From Vulgatibacter incomptus (GTDB taxonomy: Bacteria > Myxococcota > Myxococcia > Myxococcales > Vulgatibacteraceae): DNA of 64,000 bases. Positions 16,117 to 25,413 of the stretch are shown here, piece by piece (position 1 is the first letter of the stretch; the number at the start of each line of letters is the position of its first letter). Position numbers and translations under genes: made by a program. Where the stretch lies: contig NZ_CP012332.1 of the NCBI RefSeq assembly GCF_001263175.1, positions 3,926,220 through 3,990,219 of the forward strand, given 5' to 3'. Below the pieces are notes generated by a model that had not been told where the DNA came from, ran no database searches, and saw nothing but the letters and a program-made list of their open reading frames with translations.

Positions 16117-17019
16117 TTATTCGCTCGCGAGCGAAGAACGCGCCGGCGTGGAGGACTCCCGGAGGAGGCGCTGCCAGAGGATCTTGAGCCCTCCCTCGAG
16201 CCTGGAAGCGGCGGGCTCGCCCAGAAGCTTGTCGGCGATCTGCTCGAGGCTCCGGCTCGAAGGCGACAGCGGGAAGCACTTCACCAGCGGCCTCTGCATC
16301 ATCACCGCGCGGTGGATGTTCTCGTCGCGGGGCAGGTAGCCGAGGTATCGCAGCCTGGCGTGGAGGAAGCGCTCGGTGAGCCGCGGCAGCCTGCCGAAGA
16401 CCTCGCGCGCCTGGGCCTCGCTCGCCGCCGGGTTGACCAACACGTGGAAGACGCCGGTCATCCCCTGCTGCGAGAGCACCTTCACCGCGGCGTAGGCGTC
16501 GGTGAGCGAGGTGGGCTCCGGGCTCACGACGAGGATCGTCTCCTGACAGGCGCCGACGAAGAAGGTCATGTTGTCGCCGATGCCCGCGGCGGAGTCCGCG
16601 ATCACCAGGTCGAAGTCGTCGTCGAGGGTGTCGAGCTCGCCGATGATCCGCATCTTCTGCGCGGATCCGAGCCGCGCGAGCTGAAGGACACCGGTGCCCG
16701 CCGAGAGGATCTTGATCCCGTGGGGGCCCTCGGTGAGCGCCTCGCGGATGGACACGGAGCCGTCGAGGACGTGCCCGAGGTGGAAGCGGGGCGCGACGCC
16801 CAGGAGGATCTCGGCGTTGGCGAGGCCGAGGTCTCCGTCGAGGAGGAGCACGCGCCTTCCCTGCCGGGCGGCGATCACGGCGAGGTTGGCGGCGACGGTG
16901 CTCTTGCCCACGCCCCCCTTGCCGGACGTCACGGCGATGACGCGCAGGGGGGTCGTCTTTTCTGTGCGTTTGTTATTCACGAGAAGTCGAAGGCTCTCGG
17001 CCTGGTCCGTGACTTTCAC
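16117..17019 (-). CDS. flhG: FlhG (FleN/YlxH) MinD-like ATPase
   Basis: A 300-residue MinD/ParA-family ATPase controlling flagellar number. The deviant Walker A GKGGVGKST is at residues 33-41, followed by LLLDGDLGLANAEILLG and the DSAAGIGDN Walker B/switch region. The N-terminal TDQAESLRLLVNNK is the DQAxxLR motif typical of FlhG, where it stimulates the FlhF GTPase. The GTG start at 17019 overlaps the flhF stop (GTGA). It may also restrain the sigma-54 activator, as FleN does to FleQ; that is family knowledge and is not visible here. Confidence 0.93.
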   Translation of the reverse strand: MKVTDQAESLRLLVNNKRTEKTTPLRVIAVTSGKGGVGKSTVAANLAVIAARQGRRVLLLDGDLGLANAEILLGVAPRFHLGHVLDGSVSIREALTEGPHGIKILSAGTGVLQLARLGSAQKMRIIGELDTLDDDFDLVIADSAAGIGDNMTFFVGACQETILVVSPEPTSLTDAYAAVKVLSQQGMTGVFHVLVNPAASEAQAREVFGRLPRLTERFLHARLRYLGYLPRDENIHRAVMMQRPLVKCFPLSPSSRSLEQIADKLLGEPAASRLEGGLKILWQRLLRESSTPARSSLASE

Positions 17020-18275
17020 CCGTTCACCCGCTCTCGCTCCGCCCCACGCCCCAAAGGAAGATCCCGGCAGGAGGCCAGCGCGCGCTCGGTCAGCTCCTCG
17101 GCGGTCGCCTCGTGGAGATCGTCGGGGACCTTCTGGCCGTCCGCGATGCAGGTGATCCGGCTGGAGAGGCGGACTGCCGCGGAGAGCACGCCGCCAGGGG
17201 CCACCGCCTCGTCGAGCTTGGAGAAGATCAGGCCATCGGGGCGCAGGCCGCGATAGCGATCGGCCAGCGCGGCGAGCTCCCGCCAGCCGGTGGCGGCGCT
17301 GCACACCAGGTGGAGCTGCACGCCTGGAACCGAGCGGAGGAGCTCCGCCTGCTGGGCCACCGCCTCGTGGGTCGAGCGGCCGGCGGTGTCGATGAGCACC
17401 AGCTCCGCGTCCTGGCTCCGGGCCAACGCCTTGGCGAGCTCGTCCCGGCTCCTCGCCACGTAGGACGGGACGCCCATGATCTCGCCGTACCTTGCGAGCT
17501 GCTCGCTGGCGCCGACGCGGTAGGTGTCGACGGTGATCAGGGAGACCCGCATGCGGGAGTCGAGGAGGGCGCGGGCGGCGATCTTCGCGATCGTGGTGGT
17601 CTTGCCGACGCCGGTGGGACCCACCAGCGCGATCGCTCGCTTGGGGCCGGGATGCCAGGGCGCCTGTCCCGTCGCGAGGCGCTCGCGCACCAGTCTGCGG
17701 GCCTCGTCGAAGAGGGCGCTCCCCGACTCCGTGGCGCCGTCCTTCCGGGCCGCCTTGCGGACGAGCTCGTCCGCGAGCGCGTCCTCGACGCCTCCGGCGA
17801 TCAGCTTGCCGAAGACCGCCGCGGTGGCCGGGCGCAGGCGCGTTCCAGGCTCGGTGCGCGTGCGCTGCGCCATCGACCTCATCTCGCGCCTCGTCTCCTC
17901 GACGCTCCGTCGGAGAGCCAGGATCTCGCCGGCGAGCGCCTCGTCGAAGGGGCGCTCCGGGGCGCGCTGGTGGAGCGGCTCGGGCGGCTGCGAAGGGACG
18001 GGACGGAGCGCCTGCACGTTCGACGACGCCGGCGCCGAGAGCGCTGCATAGGCGGCGTGTCCTGTCGGCGGCGCAGGGGGGAGCTCCGCGAGAGGTCGTG
18101 CCGGCGAGCGGGGCGCATGCGCCATGGCCAGGACCTCGACCCCGTTCTTTCGGAGCAGGCCACCTGGGATCTCGCGGGCGGAGAGCACCACGGCCTCCCC
18201 ACCCAGCGCAGCGCGTACTGCCGCGAAGGCTTCCTTCGCGTCGGCACCCCGGAAGCTGCGGATGGTCTCCCTCAT
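17016..18275 (-). CDS. flhF: FlhF SRP-type GTPase for flagellar placement
   Basis: A 419-residue protein with a basic N-terminal B domain (residues 1-about 130, including a Pro/Ala-rich linker) and an SRP-GTPase NG domain. The P-loop GPTGVGKTTT is at 219-228, followed by DTYRVGASEQLARYGEIMGVP and the IDTAGRS G3 motif near residue 300. FlhF marks the pole or site where the basal body forms and works with FlhG. It lies 25 bases after flhA. Confidence 0.95.
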   Translation of the reverse strand: MRETIRSFRGADAKEAFAAVRAALGGEAVVLSAREIPGGLLRKNGVEVLAMAHAPRSPARPLAELPPAPPTGHAAYAALSAPASSNVQALRPVPSQPPEPLHQRAPERPFDEALAGEILALRRSVEETRREMRSMAQRTRTEPGTRLRPATAAVFGKLIAGGVEDALADELVRKAARKDGATESGSALFDEARRLVRERLATGQAPWHPGPKRAIALVGPTGVGKTTTIAKIAARALLDSRMRVSLITVDTYRVGASEQLARYGEIMGVPSYVARSRDELAKALARSQDAELVLIDTAGRSTHEAVAQQAELLRSVPGVQLHLVCSAATGWRELAALADRYRGLRPDGLIFSKLDEAVAPGGVLSAAVRLSSRITCIADGQKVPDDLHEATAEELTERALASCRDLPLGRGAERERVNG

Positions 18276-18300
18276 CTCGGAACCTCGATCGTCTGGCGCG

Positions 18301-20361
18301 TCACGCCGCCGTCTTCATCGTCACTTGCAAGAGTCCCGCCGGCTCCACCGAGGTGCCCGGCACCAATTCCCTGGCGCTGATCACCTGCAGCTCCGGCACG
18401 AAGCGGGAGGCGAAGTCGAAGAGGGGCCGGCGCAGGTCGGGGGGCGCCAGGAGCACGGGTACGTTGCCGGCGGCCGAGAGCGCGGCGGAGAGGGTCTCGA
18501 GCTGCGCGATGAGCTGCCGCGCCGTCTCGAGGTCGGGGGCGAGGGCGGCCTCGCCGTCGGAGACGCCGAGGGAGCCGCGCAGCAGCTCCTCCGTGGCGCG
18601 GTCGAGGGTGATCGCCCTCACCGGGCCGGCGCCGTCGCGGACCCTGCCGGTAATCTGGCGCGAGAGGCGGCGGCGCGCCTGCTCCACCAGGAAGGCGGTG
18701 TCCTTGCTGCGGGGCGCCGCGTCCGCCACCGCCTCGAGGATCGTGCGCAGATCCCGCACCGAGAGCTGCTCTCGGAGCAGCCCGCGCAGCACCCGGACCA
18801 GCTCACCCAGGGTGATGGTCGCCGGCACGACGTCCTCGACCAGCTTGGGCGCCTCCCGCGCGCAGACGGAGAGGAGCTCCTGGGTCTCCTGCCGTCCGAC
18901 CAGCTCGTGGGCGTGCCGCCGCAGGAGCTCCGAGAGGTGGGTGGCGACGACGGAGGCCGCGTCCACCAGGGTGAGGCCGAGGGCCTCCGCCTTGGGGCGG
19001 TCGCGGGTCTGGATCCACACCGCGGGCAGGCCGAAGGCGGGCTCCTTTCCGGCGATGCCGTCGACGGAGGGCGCGCGGCCGGTGGGGTCGAGGGCCATCA
19101 GCCGATCGGCGTGGGCCGCGCCCCTCGCGATCTCGTGGCCGCGCAGGAGCAGCCGGTACTCGCTCGCGCCCAGTCCCAGGTCGTCGCGCAGGTGCACCGA
19201 CGGCAGCACGATGCCGAGCTCCTCGGCGAGCTTCTTCCGGAGGGCTGTGACCCGGCCGGGGAGCTCGCCGCCCCTGGCGAGATCGATGAGGGCGACGAGG
19301 CCGTAGCCCACGTGCAGCTCCAGCGCGTCGACGGCGAGGAGATCCTGGATCTTCTCCGGGCCCTTGGGTTCGGCCTCAGCGGTCGGGTGCGCCTTGTCCT
19401 TCTTGGCGGCCTTGTCGACCCGGCGCGAGAGGAGGAAGGCGCCGGCGGCGAGGGAGCCGAAGGCGGCGAAGGGGAGACCCGGCAGGAGCGCGAGGATGCC
19501 GAGGACCGCCGCGGTGGACGCGAGCACGCGGGCGTTGCCGAAGATCTGCCCGCCCACCTGCGAGCCGAGGTCGGAGCCCTGCGCGCGGGTGACCACGATA
19601 CCGGCGGCGGTGGAGACGAGGAGCGCCGGCATCTGGGCGACCAGGCCGTCGCCGACGGTGAGCAGGGTGTAGGTGTCGACCGCCTGGCGCAGCGAGAGGC
19701 CGTCCCTGAGGAGGCCGGTGGCGAGGCCGCCCAGCAGGTTCACCGCGGTGATCAGCAGGCCGGCGATCGCGTCGCCGCGCACGAACTTGCTCGCGCCGTC
19801 CATGGCGCCGAAGAACTCGGCCTCCTGCGAGAGGGTCTGGCGCCGGAGCTTCGCCTCGCGATCGTCGACGATGCCGGCGGCGAGGTCGGCGTCGATCGCC
19901 ATCTGCTTGCCCGGCATCGCGTCCAGGGTGAAGCGCGCCGCCACCTCCGACACGCGCCCCGAGCCCTTGGTGATCACGATGAAGTTGACCAGCAGGAGGA
20001 TGAGGAAGATCACCAGGCCGACGACGAGGCTGCCGCCGACCATGAAGCGGCCGAAGGTCGCGATCACGGAGCCCGCCGCGCCGGGGCCCTCGCCGCCGTG
20101 GAGGAGGATCAGCCTCGTGGTGGCGACGTTGAGGCCGAGGCGGAAGAGGGTCGTGAGGAGAAGCAGCGACGGGAAGACCGAGAACTCCAGCGGCTGCTTG
20201 ATCCCGAGACCGATGAGGAGCATCAGCACCGAGACGCCGATGTTGAAGGCCAGGAGCACGTCGAGGGCCGCCGCCGGCACCGGCAGGATCAGGATCGCCA
20301 GGATGCCGATGACGGCGATGGCGGAGAGGGTCTCGCCCGCTCTGCGGGGGCTCGCGCTCAC
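18301..20361 (-). CDS. flhA: Flagellar export gate protein FlhA
   Basis: A 686-residue export-gate protein. Eight membrane segments in the N-terminal half include the conserved FHIPEP-region elements PLEFSVFPSLLLLTTLFRLGLNVA (read in parts) and MPGKQMAIDADL. The C-terminal cytosolic half (from about residue 345) binds chaperone-substrate complexes. The GTG start at 20361 overlaps the flhB stop (GTGA), and the first residues MSASPRRAGETLSAIAVIGI lead directly into helix 1. Length is normal. Confidence 0.96.
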   Translation of the reverse strand: MSASPRRAGETLSAIAVIGILAILILPVPAAALDVLLAFNIGVSVLMLLIGLGIKQPLEFSVFPSLLLLTTLFRLGLNVATTRLILLHGGEGPGAAGSVIATFGRFMVGGSLVVGLVIFLILLLVNFIVITKGSGRVSEVAARFTLDAMPGKQMAIDADLAAGIVDDREAKLRRQTLSQEAEFFGAMDGASKFVRGDAIAGLLITAVNLLGGLATGLLRDGLSLRQAVDTYTLLTVGDGLVAQMPALLVSTAAGIVVTRAQGSDLGSQVGGQIFGNARVLASTAAVLGILALLPGLPFAAFGSLAAGAFLLSRRVDKAAKKDKAHPTAEAEPKGPEKIQDLLAVDALELHVGYGLVALIDLARGGELPGRVTALRKKLAEELGIVLPSVHLRDDLGLGASEYRLLLRGHEIARGAAHADRLMALDPTGRAPSVDGIAGKEPAFGLPAVWIQTRDRPKAEALGLTLVDAASVVATHLSELLRRHAHELVGRQETQELLSVCAREAPKLVEDVVPATITLGELVRVLRGLLREQLSVRDLRTILEAVADAAPRSKDTAFLVEQARRRLSRQITGRVRDGAGPVRAITLDRATEELLRGSLGVSDGEAALAPDLETARQLIAQLETLSAALSAAGNVPVLLAPPDLRRPLFDFASRFVPELQVISARELVPGTSVEPAGLLQVTMKTAA

Positions 20362-21425
20362 GCCGCCCTCGCGGCGCCGGGCCTTCCGGTGATCCGGTAG
20401 ACGAAGGCGAGGATGGTGGCCACGGCCTTGTAGGTCTCCGCCGGGATCTCGCGGCCGACCTTGACCCGCCGGTAGAGGAGGCGTGCGAGGGGGATGTCCT
20501 CGACGATGGGGATCCCGTTGCTGCGGGCGAGCTCCCGCATGATCTCGGCGAGCTGCCCCTTGCCCTTGGCGATGACGCGGGGCGCGCGCGCCTCGTCCCG
20601 GCGGTAGCGGATCGCCACCGCGACGTGGGTGGGATTCACGAGGACGGCGTCGGCTCGCGGCACCTCCACCGAGACGCGGACGCGGGCGAGCTCGCGCTGC
20701 CGCCTTCGGCGCTGTGAGCGGATGAGGGGATCTCCCTCGTCCTCCTTGTGCTCTCGCTTCAGCTCTTCCCGGGTCATCCGCATCTTGGCTCCGAACCGGT
20801 AGCGGGTGACTGCAAAGTCCACACCCGCGAGCGCCACCATCACCGTCAGCACCCTGACGCCGGCCGAAGCGATCAACGACGAGAAGTGGGAGAGCTGGGC
20901 GGCAGGCGTCGCGGTGGGGAGTGAGCCCAGGCCCAGCGCGTCGTCGCGGACGGAGAGCCACACGGTGCCGAGGATGGCGAGGACCTTCACCGCCGCGAGG
21001 CCCAGGTCGGAGACGACCTCGCGCGAGAAGAGGCGCTTCAGCTTTCCCGCCTGCCAGAGCCTCTCGGGATCCGGCGCGGCGAGGTGGGGCCACATCCGCG
21101 CGCGGGTCTGAACGACGGTGGCCGCGAGGCCCCCGGCAGCGCCGGCCAGGCAGGGAACGAGGGCGAGGAGGGTGGGGCGCGCGAGGAGGCCCAGGAGCGC
21201 GCTGGGCCGCCCCTCCGGCGCGGCGCGGACGGACGCGCCGAAGAGCTCGATGAGGGCGTCGCGGAGGGGGATCGCGGCGAACGACAGCGCGACGAGGGCC
21301 GCGCCGAGGGAGGCGACCGTCACCGCGTCCTTGGAGAGGGCGATCTGGCCCTTGTCCGCGGCGTGTTGCAGGCGCTTTTGTGACGCCTGCTCGGTCTTGT
21401 CGTCCTTGCTGCTCTCGTCAGACAC
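20358..21425 (-). CDS. flhB: Flagellar export switch protein FlhB
   Basis: A 355-residue membrane protein with the conserved DKTEQASQKRLQHAADKGQI start, four membrane segments and the C-terminal autocleavage motif NPTH at residues 264-267. Cleavage between Asn and Pro switches export from rod/hook to filament substrates, acting with FliK (29183-30877). It is separated from fliR by only three bases. Confidence 0.96.
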   Translation of the reverse strand: MSDESSKDDKTEQASQKRLQHAADKGQIALSKDAVTVASLGAALVALSFAAIPLRDALIELFGASVRAAPEGRPSALLGLLARPTLLALVPCLAGAAGGLAATVVQTRARMWPHLAAPDPERLWQAGKLKRLFSREVVSDLGLAAVKVLAILGTVWLSVRDDALGLGSLPTATPAAQLSHFSSLIASAGVRVLTVMVALAGVDFAVTRYRFGAKMRMTREELKREHKEDEGDPLIRSQRRRRQRELARVRVSVEVPRADAVLVNPTHVAVAIRYRRDEARAPRVIAKGKGQLAEIMRELARSNGIPIVEDIPLARLLYRRVKVGREIPAETYKAVATILAFVYRITGRPGAARAA

Positions 21426-21428
21426 CGA

Positions 21429-22178
21429 CTAACTCCTCGTGAACGCTTCGACCGCCATCCGCGCGGCGATCTCGGCAGCCGTCGGCACCACGAGGTAGAC
21501 CGCCCCGCCGCCGGCGAGGATCGCCACCGAGAAGCCGAGGGTGGAGAGGTTCATCTGCGGGGCGATCCGCCCCACCAGGCCCAGGGCCAGGTGGCCGACG
21601 GTGACCGCAGCGAGGATCGGGAAGGCGAGGCGCACGGAGAGCGCGAACGAGCCCAGCGAGTGCGCGACCATCGAGCCGAGGAGGGCCTTCGCATCGAGCG
21701 GGAGCCCTGGCGGCATCTCGCGGACCGAGCGCGCGAGCCAGGCGATGGCCTCGCGGTGGACGCCGAGGGTGACGGCGAAGCCGAGGGCCGCCATGGAGAA
21801 GAGCTGGCCAAGCGTGGACGACTGGACGCCGCCGACCGGATCGACGATGGCGCTGAAGCCCAGGCCCATGCCGAGGCCGGCGAGCTGACCGGCGGCGAGG
21901 GCCGCGTCGAGGACGATGCGGGCGCCCAGGCCCGCGGCGAGGCCGATGGCGGTCTCTGAGAGGGCGCTGCCCGCGAGCGCGAAGAGCGAGGCGGGGAGCT
22001 CGGGCGACGGAAAGCCGGCGCCGGCGTGGGCAGCGAGCGCGGCGACGAAGGCTACGCCGATGCGGATGCGCGTCGGGATCATCCTCGCCGAGAGCACGGG
22101 GGCCACCGCAACCACGCCCGCGGCTCGGAAGAGCACGAGGCCGAAGCCGAAGAGGAAGGGGAACGCCTGCTCGTCCAT
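21429..22178 (-). CDS. fliR: Flagellar export protein FliR
   Basis: A 249-residue polytopic membrane protein of the export gate core (FliP5-FliQ4-FliR1). The start MDEQAFPFLFGFGLVLFRA and the later GxGxGFSxIVDPxxGxxSS element (GMGLGFSAIVDPVGGVQSS) identify FliR. ATG 22178 shares one base with the fliQ stop (TGATG). Several further membrane helices end with TAAEIAARMAVEAFTRS. Confidence 0.93.
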   Translation of the reverse strand: MDEQAFPFLFGFGLVLFRAAGVVAVAPVLSARMIPTRIRIGVAFVAALAAHAGAGFPSPELPASLFALAGSALSETAIGLAAGLGARIVLDAALAAGQLAGLGMGLGFSAIVDPVGGVQSSTLGQLFSMAALGFAVTLGVHREAIAWLARSVREMPPGLPLDAKALLGSMVAHSLGSFALSVRLAFPILAAVTVGHLALGLVGRIAPQMNLSTLGFSVAILAGGGAVYLVVPTAAEIAARMAVEAFTRS

Positions 22179-22441
22179 CAGAAGGGATTCCCCATCCGCT
22201 GGACCGAATCGGTGAAGAAGACGGCGAGACGGTCGGTCATCCATCCCCCGAGCATCCAGCAGACGATCCCGGCGGCGCCGAGCCGCACCAGGAAGCCGAT
22301 GGCGGGGTCGTTGATCTGCGTGGCCGCCTGGAAGATCCCGACCACCAGACCGGTGACGAGGAGCGCGCCGAAGATCGGGGCGCCCAGCCACGCGGTCAGG
22401 GCGAGGCCTTCGCGGATGAGGTCGCCGGGGAAGGCGCTCAT
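22178..22441 (-). CDS. fliQ: Flagellar export protein FliQ
   Basis: An 87-residue protein with two membrane helices separated by the conserved loop GIFQAATQINDPAIGFLVR. It has the standard FliQ length and forms part of the FliPQR gate. The start overlaps the fliP stop (ATGA); the order fliP-fliQ-fliR is conserved. Confidence 0.93.
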   Translation of the reverse strand: MSAFPGDLIREGLALTAWLGAPIFGALLVTGLVVGIFQAATQINDPAIGFLVRLGAAGIVCWMLGGWMTDRLAVFFTDSVQRMGNPF

Positions 22442-23121
22442 CCGAAGCTCCGCGCCAGGGAGCCGACGACCAGGTGCCAACCGTCTGCGAGGAGGAAGAT
22501 CCCGACCTTGAGCGGGAGGGAGATCAGCGTCGGCGGCACCATCATCATGCCCATCGACATCAGGATCGCGGCGACGAGGAGGTCGACGAGGAGCAGCGGC
22601 ACGTAGAGGAAGAGGCCCATCCGAAACGCGGTGGTCAGCTCGGAGACCATGAACGCGGGGATGGCGACGGAGAGGGGGATCTCCTCGCCGCGGGCGGGGC
22701 GGGCGGTGCTCGAGAGGTCGTAGAAGAGCCGGAGGTCGTTCTCGCGGGTCTGTCGCAGGAGGAACTCGCGCACGGGCGCGGAGGCGCGCTCGAAGGCGTC
22801 GGGGCCCTCCATGCGATCCTCGAGGTAGGGGCCGAGGGCCTCCGAGTAGACGCGCTCGGCGGTGGGCGCCATCACGAAGAAGGAGATCGCGAGGGCGAGG
22901 CCGATGAGCACCGGGTTGGGCGGGAGCTGCGGCGTGCCCATCGCCTGGCGGAGGAAGGAGAGCACGATCACGATCCGCGTGAACGACGTGATCGAGACGA
23001 GCACCGCCGTGGCGAACGAGAGCGCTGTGAGCAGGAGGAAGAGCTTCACGGGCGCAGAGCCGCTCCCGCCCACGATGAGCTGGAGACCCGGCTCGGCCGC
23101 CGTGGCGGCGAGGAGGCTCAT
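22438..23121 (-). CDS. fliP: Flagellar export protein FliP
   Basis: A 227-residue gate protein. Its landmarks are LLLTALSFATAVLVSITSFTRIVIVLSFLRQAMGTPQLPPNPVLIGLAL (read in parts) and, near the C-terminus, IPAFMVSELTTAFRMGLFLYVPLLLVDLLVAAILMSMGMMMVPP (read in parts). Length and four-helix layout are typical, with an N-terminal stretch before helix 1. It overlaps fliO and fliQ by four bases each. Confidence 0.96.
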   Translation of the reverse strand: MSLLAATAAEPGLQLIVGGSGSAPVKLFLLLTALSFATAVLVSITSFTRIVIVLSFLRQAMGTPQLPPNPVLIGLALAISFFVMAPTAERVYSEALGPYLEDRMEGPDAFERASAPVREFLLRQTRENDLRLFYDLSSTARPARGEEIPLSVAIPAFMVSELTTAFRMGLFLYVPLLLVDLLVAAILMSMGMMMVPPTLISLPLKVGIFLLADGWHLVVGSLARSFG

Positions 23122-23567
23122 CCGACTCTCCCCGGCAGTCCGTTAGCCAGGCGATGGCGCAGCTCCTGATCGGAGGCGCTCTCGTCGAGGAGCTCGTCGA
23201 AGTCGACACTTCCCCTGCGCGACTTCGTCGGGATCGGTGGCTCGGGCGGCGCGGGCCTCGTGGCGAGCAGAGCGATGCCGGCCTCGCTGCAGCCCAGCAC
23301 CAGCTGGTCGTCGCCCACCTGCGCGATCACCAGGCTGCGTTTGGGGCCGATCGAGATCGACTCGACGATCCGCAGCGAGCCCGGGAGCCGCTTCTTGCGG
23401 AGAGTGAGAAGGATCGCGACTCCAGCGAGGGCGAGGAGGGCGCCGCCAGGGAGGAGGAGGCCCTGCAGCGATCCCGAGGAGGGCAGGGTCTCGGCCGCGT
23501 CGCCGATCACCGCGTCCGGTACGAGCCCCGCGAGCAGCGCCGCGATCGGGAAGATCGGATCCGGCAT
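23118..23567 (-). CDS. fliO: Flagellar assembly protein FliO
   Basis: A 149-residue protein with one membrane helix (about residues 36-56, LLLPGGALLALAGVAILLTL) followed by RKKRLPGSLRIVESISIGPKRSLVIAQVGDDQLVLGCSEAGIALL, read in parts. This basic-then-beta pattern is the conserved part of FliO, which assists assembly of the FliP ring. Low sequence conservation is usual; position directly before fliP secures the call. Confidence 0.88.
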   Translation of the reverse strand: MPDPIFPIAALLAGLVPDAVIGDAAETLPSSGSLQGLLLPGGALLALAGVAILLTLRKKRLPGSLRIVESISIGPKRSLVIAQVGDDQLVLGCSEAGIALLATRPAPPEPPIPTKSRRGSVDFDELLDESASDQELRHRLANGLPGRVG

Positions 23568-23569
23568 GG

Positions 23570-23866
23570 CTACCTGAGGCGCGCGAGGCGCTCGGATGGG
23601 CTGACGATGTCGGTGATGCGGGCGCCGAACTTCTCGTTCACCACCACCGCCTCGCCGCGGGCGAGCAGGCGTCCGTTCACGAGGATGTCGAGGGGCTCGC
23701 CCGCGACCTTGTCGAGCTCGACGACCGAGCCGGGCCCGAGGCCGAGGAGCTCCTGGATCGTCATGCGCGACCGGCCGAGCTCCACCGTGATCTCGAGGGG
23801 GACGTCGAGAAGGAGCTCGAGGCGACGCGAGGGCGTCTCGTGCTCGAGGAGATCGGAATCGTTCAC
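23570..23866 (-). CDS. fliN: Flagellar motor switch protein FliN
   Basis: A 98-residue SpoA-domain protein of the C ring. The segment [38 protein letters not shown], read in parts, is diagnostic, as is [20 protein letters not shown]. The GTG start at 23866 overlaps the fliM stop (GTGA). It is short, essentially only the SpoA domain with a small N-terminal extension, and binds FliM and the export ATPase complex. Confidence 0.95.
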   Translation of the reverse strand: MNDSDLLEHETPSRRLELLLDVPLEITVELGRSRMTIQELLGLGPGSVVELDKVAGEPLDILVNGRLLARGEAVVVNEKFGARITDIVSPSERLARLR

Positions 23867-24855
23867 GTTGCCTCCGGGCGTGGCGCGGGTCGGAACGCCC
23901 GCTCCAGCTTCACGGCCATGCCGCCGTGGACGACCATGGGGTGACCGCTCAGCTTCTCGCGGCCTTCTACGAACAGCGGGAGCGCCGAGCTCTCCTCGGT
24001 GCCCAAAAGGAGCACGTCGCCTTCCCCGAGCTCGAGGAGCCGCGCGAGCGTGAGCGAGGTGCGGCCGAGGACGGCGCAGACCTCGACCACGGTGGCCTCG
24101 ACCTCGAGGGCGAGGGCCTCCCTCGTGCGGGGATCGCGGGTGGCCTGCGAGCGGACCTCGTTGCCGAGGACCTTCTTGGCGGGCTGGATCGCGGTGTACG
24201 GGATCGCGAGCTGGATCCGGCCGCCGATCGGGCCGCTGATGGCGAAGGAGGTGAGCACGGCGACGTCGCCGCCTGGCGCGATGGAGATCGCGAGGCGCGG
24301 ATCGGCCTCGAGCCTCGCCACCTCCGGCTGCATCGGCAGGTAGGGCGCCCACGCGTGTCCCATGGCGTCGGTGAGCAGACCGAGGAGCTTGCGGAGGACC
24401 TGCTTGCCGACTGGTGTCAGCTCCTGTCGATCTGTCGCGGCCTCGCTCGGGGCCTTGTCGCCGAGGGCGGCGGCCACCAGGGACTCCGCGAGGCCCGGAT
24501 CGAGGATGGCGATCGCCTCCGTTCCGCGGCCGAGGGAGATGACGCAGACGGTGGCGGGCGGCGCCAGGAGCATCTCCAGATCCGCGAGAGGCACCAGGGT
24601 CCCCGGCGTCGGCGCAACGCGGAGCGGCAGGCGTGTGCGCCCGGACAGGCCCGTGGAGAGACGCGCGGCGATCTGCTCGTGGATGGAGTCGAGGGCGGGC
24701 ATGCGGCCGCGCAGCACCCGATCCCGGCTGGTCAGGTCGTAGGGGATCGCCTGGCCGCGAGCGTCGGCCGGAGCGTTGCTCTCCTGGACGCGACCCTCGC
24801 GGATCGCGCCCATTAGCGCGTCGAGCTCCTCGGGGTTGAGGTCGGCGCCTTTCAC
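23863..24855 (-). CDS. fliM: Flagellar motor switch protein FliM
   Basis: A 330-residue C-ring protein. The N-terminal peptide [14 protein letters not shown] (residues 5-18) corresponds to the CheY-P-binding motif, so rotation is probably under CheY control even though no cheY is present in this window. A CheC-like middle domain and a C-terminal SpoA domain ([35 protein letters not shown], read in parts) follow. It overlaps fliL and fliN by four bases. Confidence 0.92.
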   Translation of the reverse strand: MKGADLNPEELDALMGAIREGRVQESNAPADARGQAIPYDLTSRDRVLRGRMPALDSIHEQIAARLSTGLSGRTRLPLRVAPTPGTLVPLADLEMLLAPPATVCVISLGRGTEAIAILDPGLAESLVAAALGDKAPSEAATDRQELTPVGKQVLRKLLGLLTDAMGHAWAPYLPMQPEVARLEADPRLAISIAPGGDVAVLTSFAISGPIGGRIQLAIPYTAIQPAKKVLGNEVRSQATRDPRTREALALEVEATVVEVCAVLGRTSLTLARLLELGEGDVLLLGTEESSALPLFVEGREKLSGHPMVVHGGMAVKLERAFRPAPRPEAT

Positions 24856-25349
24856 TGGACCATGAACTCCGTGAGGAAGATCGCGCGGACCGACGACTTG
24901 GGCATCACCTCGCCGAGGAGCTGGAGCAGCGAGCGGCGGAGGGTGTTCATCCCTTCCGTTCCGCGAAGCTCCTCGAGGGTGCGATCGCTCAGGTAGCCGA
25001 TGAACGAGTCCCGGATCCGCGGCATGTTCGTGGTGACGAGCTCGCGGTCGGTCTCCTTGCCCAGCTCGATCTCCACCGTGAGGCGCAGGTATCGGTCGAC
25101 CTCCGGATTGCGCAGGTGGATCACGAAGTCCGGCAGCCTCACGATCGGCCCGGGCGTCCCGGGCGCGGGCTGCCCTTCGGCGGCGGCCTCGGGCGGCGGC
25201 TCCGGCTTCGCCTCGGGGGCGGAACCGCTCGGGCGGAGCAGGAGCATCGCCAGGACACCCGCGACCAGCAGGCTGTTGAGGGCGAGGAGTGCGGGGACGA
25301 GCTTTCCCGATCCCTCGTTGCGCTTCGGTTCGTTCGATTCGGCAGCCAT
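24852..25349 (-). CDS. fliL: Flagellar basal-body protein FliL
   Basis: A 165-residue membrane protein with one helix (about residues 18-37), an Ala/Pro/Glu linker and a periplasmic domain ([25 protein letters not shown], read in parts, to [12 protein letters not shown]). FliL surrounds MotA/B stators and supports torque. ATG 25349 starts the conserved protein; the ORF is open further upstream to 25403. A sigma-54-like element lies only 14 bases before this ATG, which would give an almost leaderless mRNA. Confidence 0.9.
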   Translation of the reverse strand: MAAESNEPKRNEGSGKLVPALLALNSLLVAGVLAMLLLRPSGSAPEAKPEPPPEAAAEGQPAPGTPGPIVRLPDFVIHLRNPEVDRYLRLTVEIELGKETDRELVTTNMPRIRDSFIGYLSDRTLEELRGTEGMNTLRRSLLQLLGEVMPKSSVRAIFLTEFMVQ

Positions 25350-25362
25350 TGCCGGGCGAAAT

Positions 25363-25378
25363 AGCAAGCGACGTGCCC
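25363..25378 (-). promoter_or_regulatory. Candidate sigma-54 promoter before fliL
   Basis: The minus-strand sequence GGGCACGTCGCTTGCT matches the sigma-54 consensus at all positions except the first, with exact GG/GC spacing. It lies in the 64-base gap between motB and fliL. The predicted start near 25352 is only about three bases before the fliL ATG, which is unusual. Confidence 0.5.
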
Positions 25379-25413
25379 GCCCGAGGAGGGCTCGGCCCGT
25401 CAATCGGCTGACG

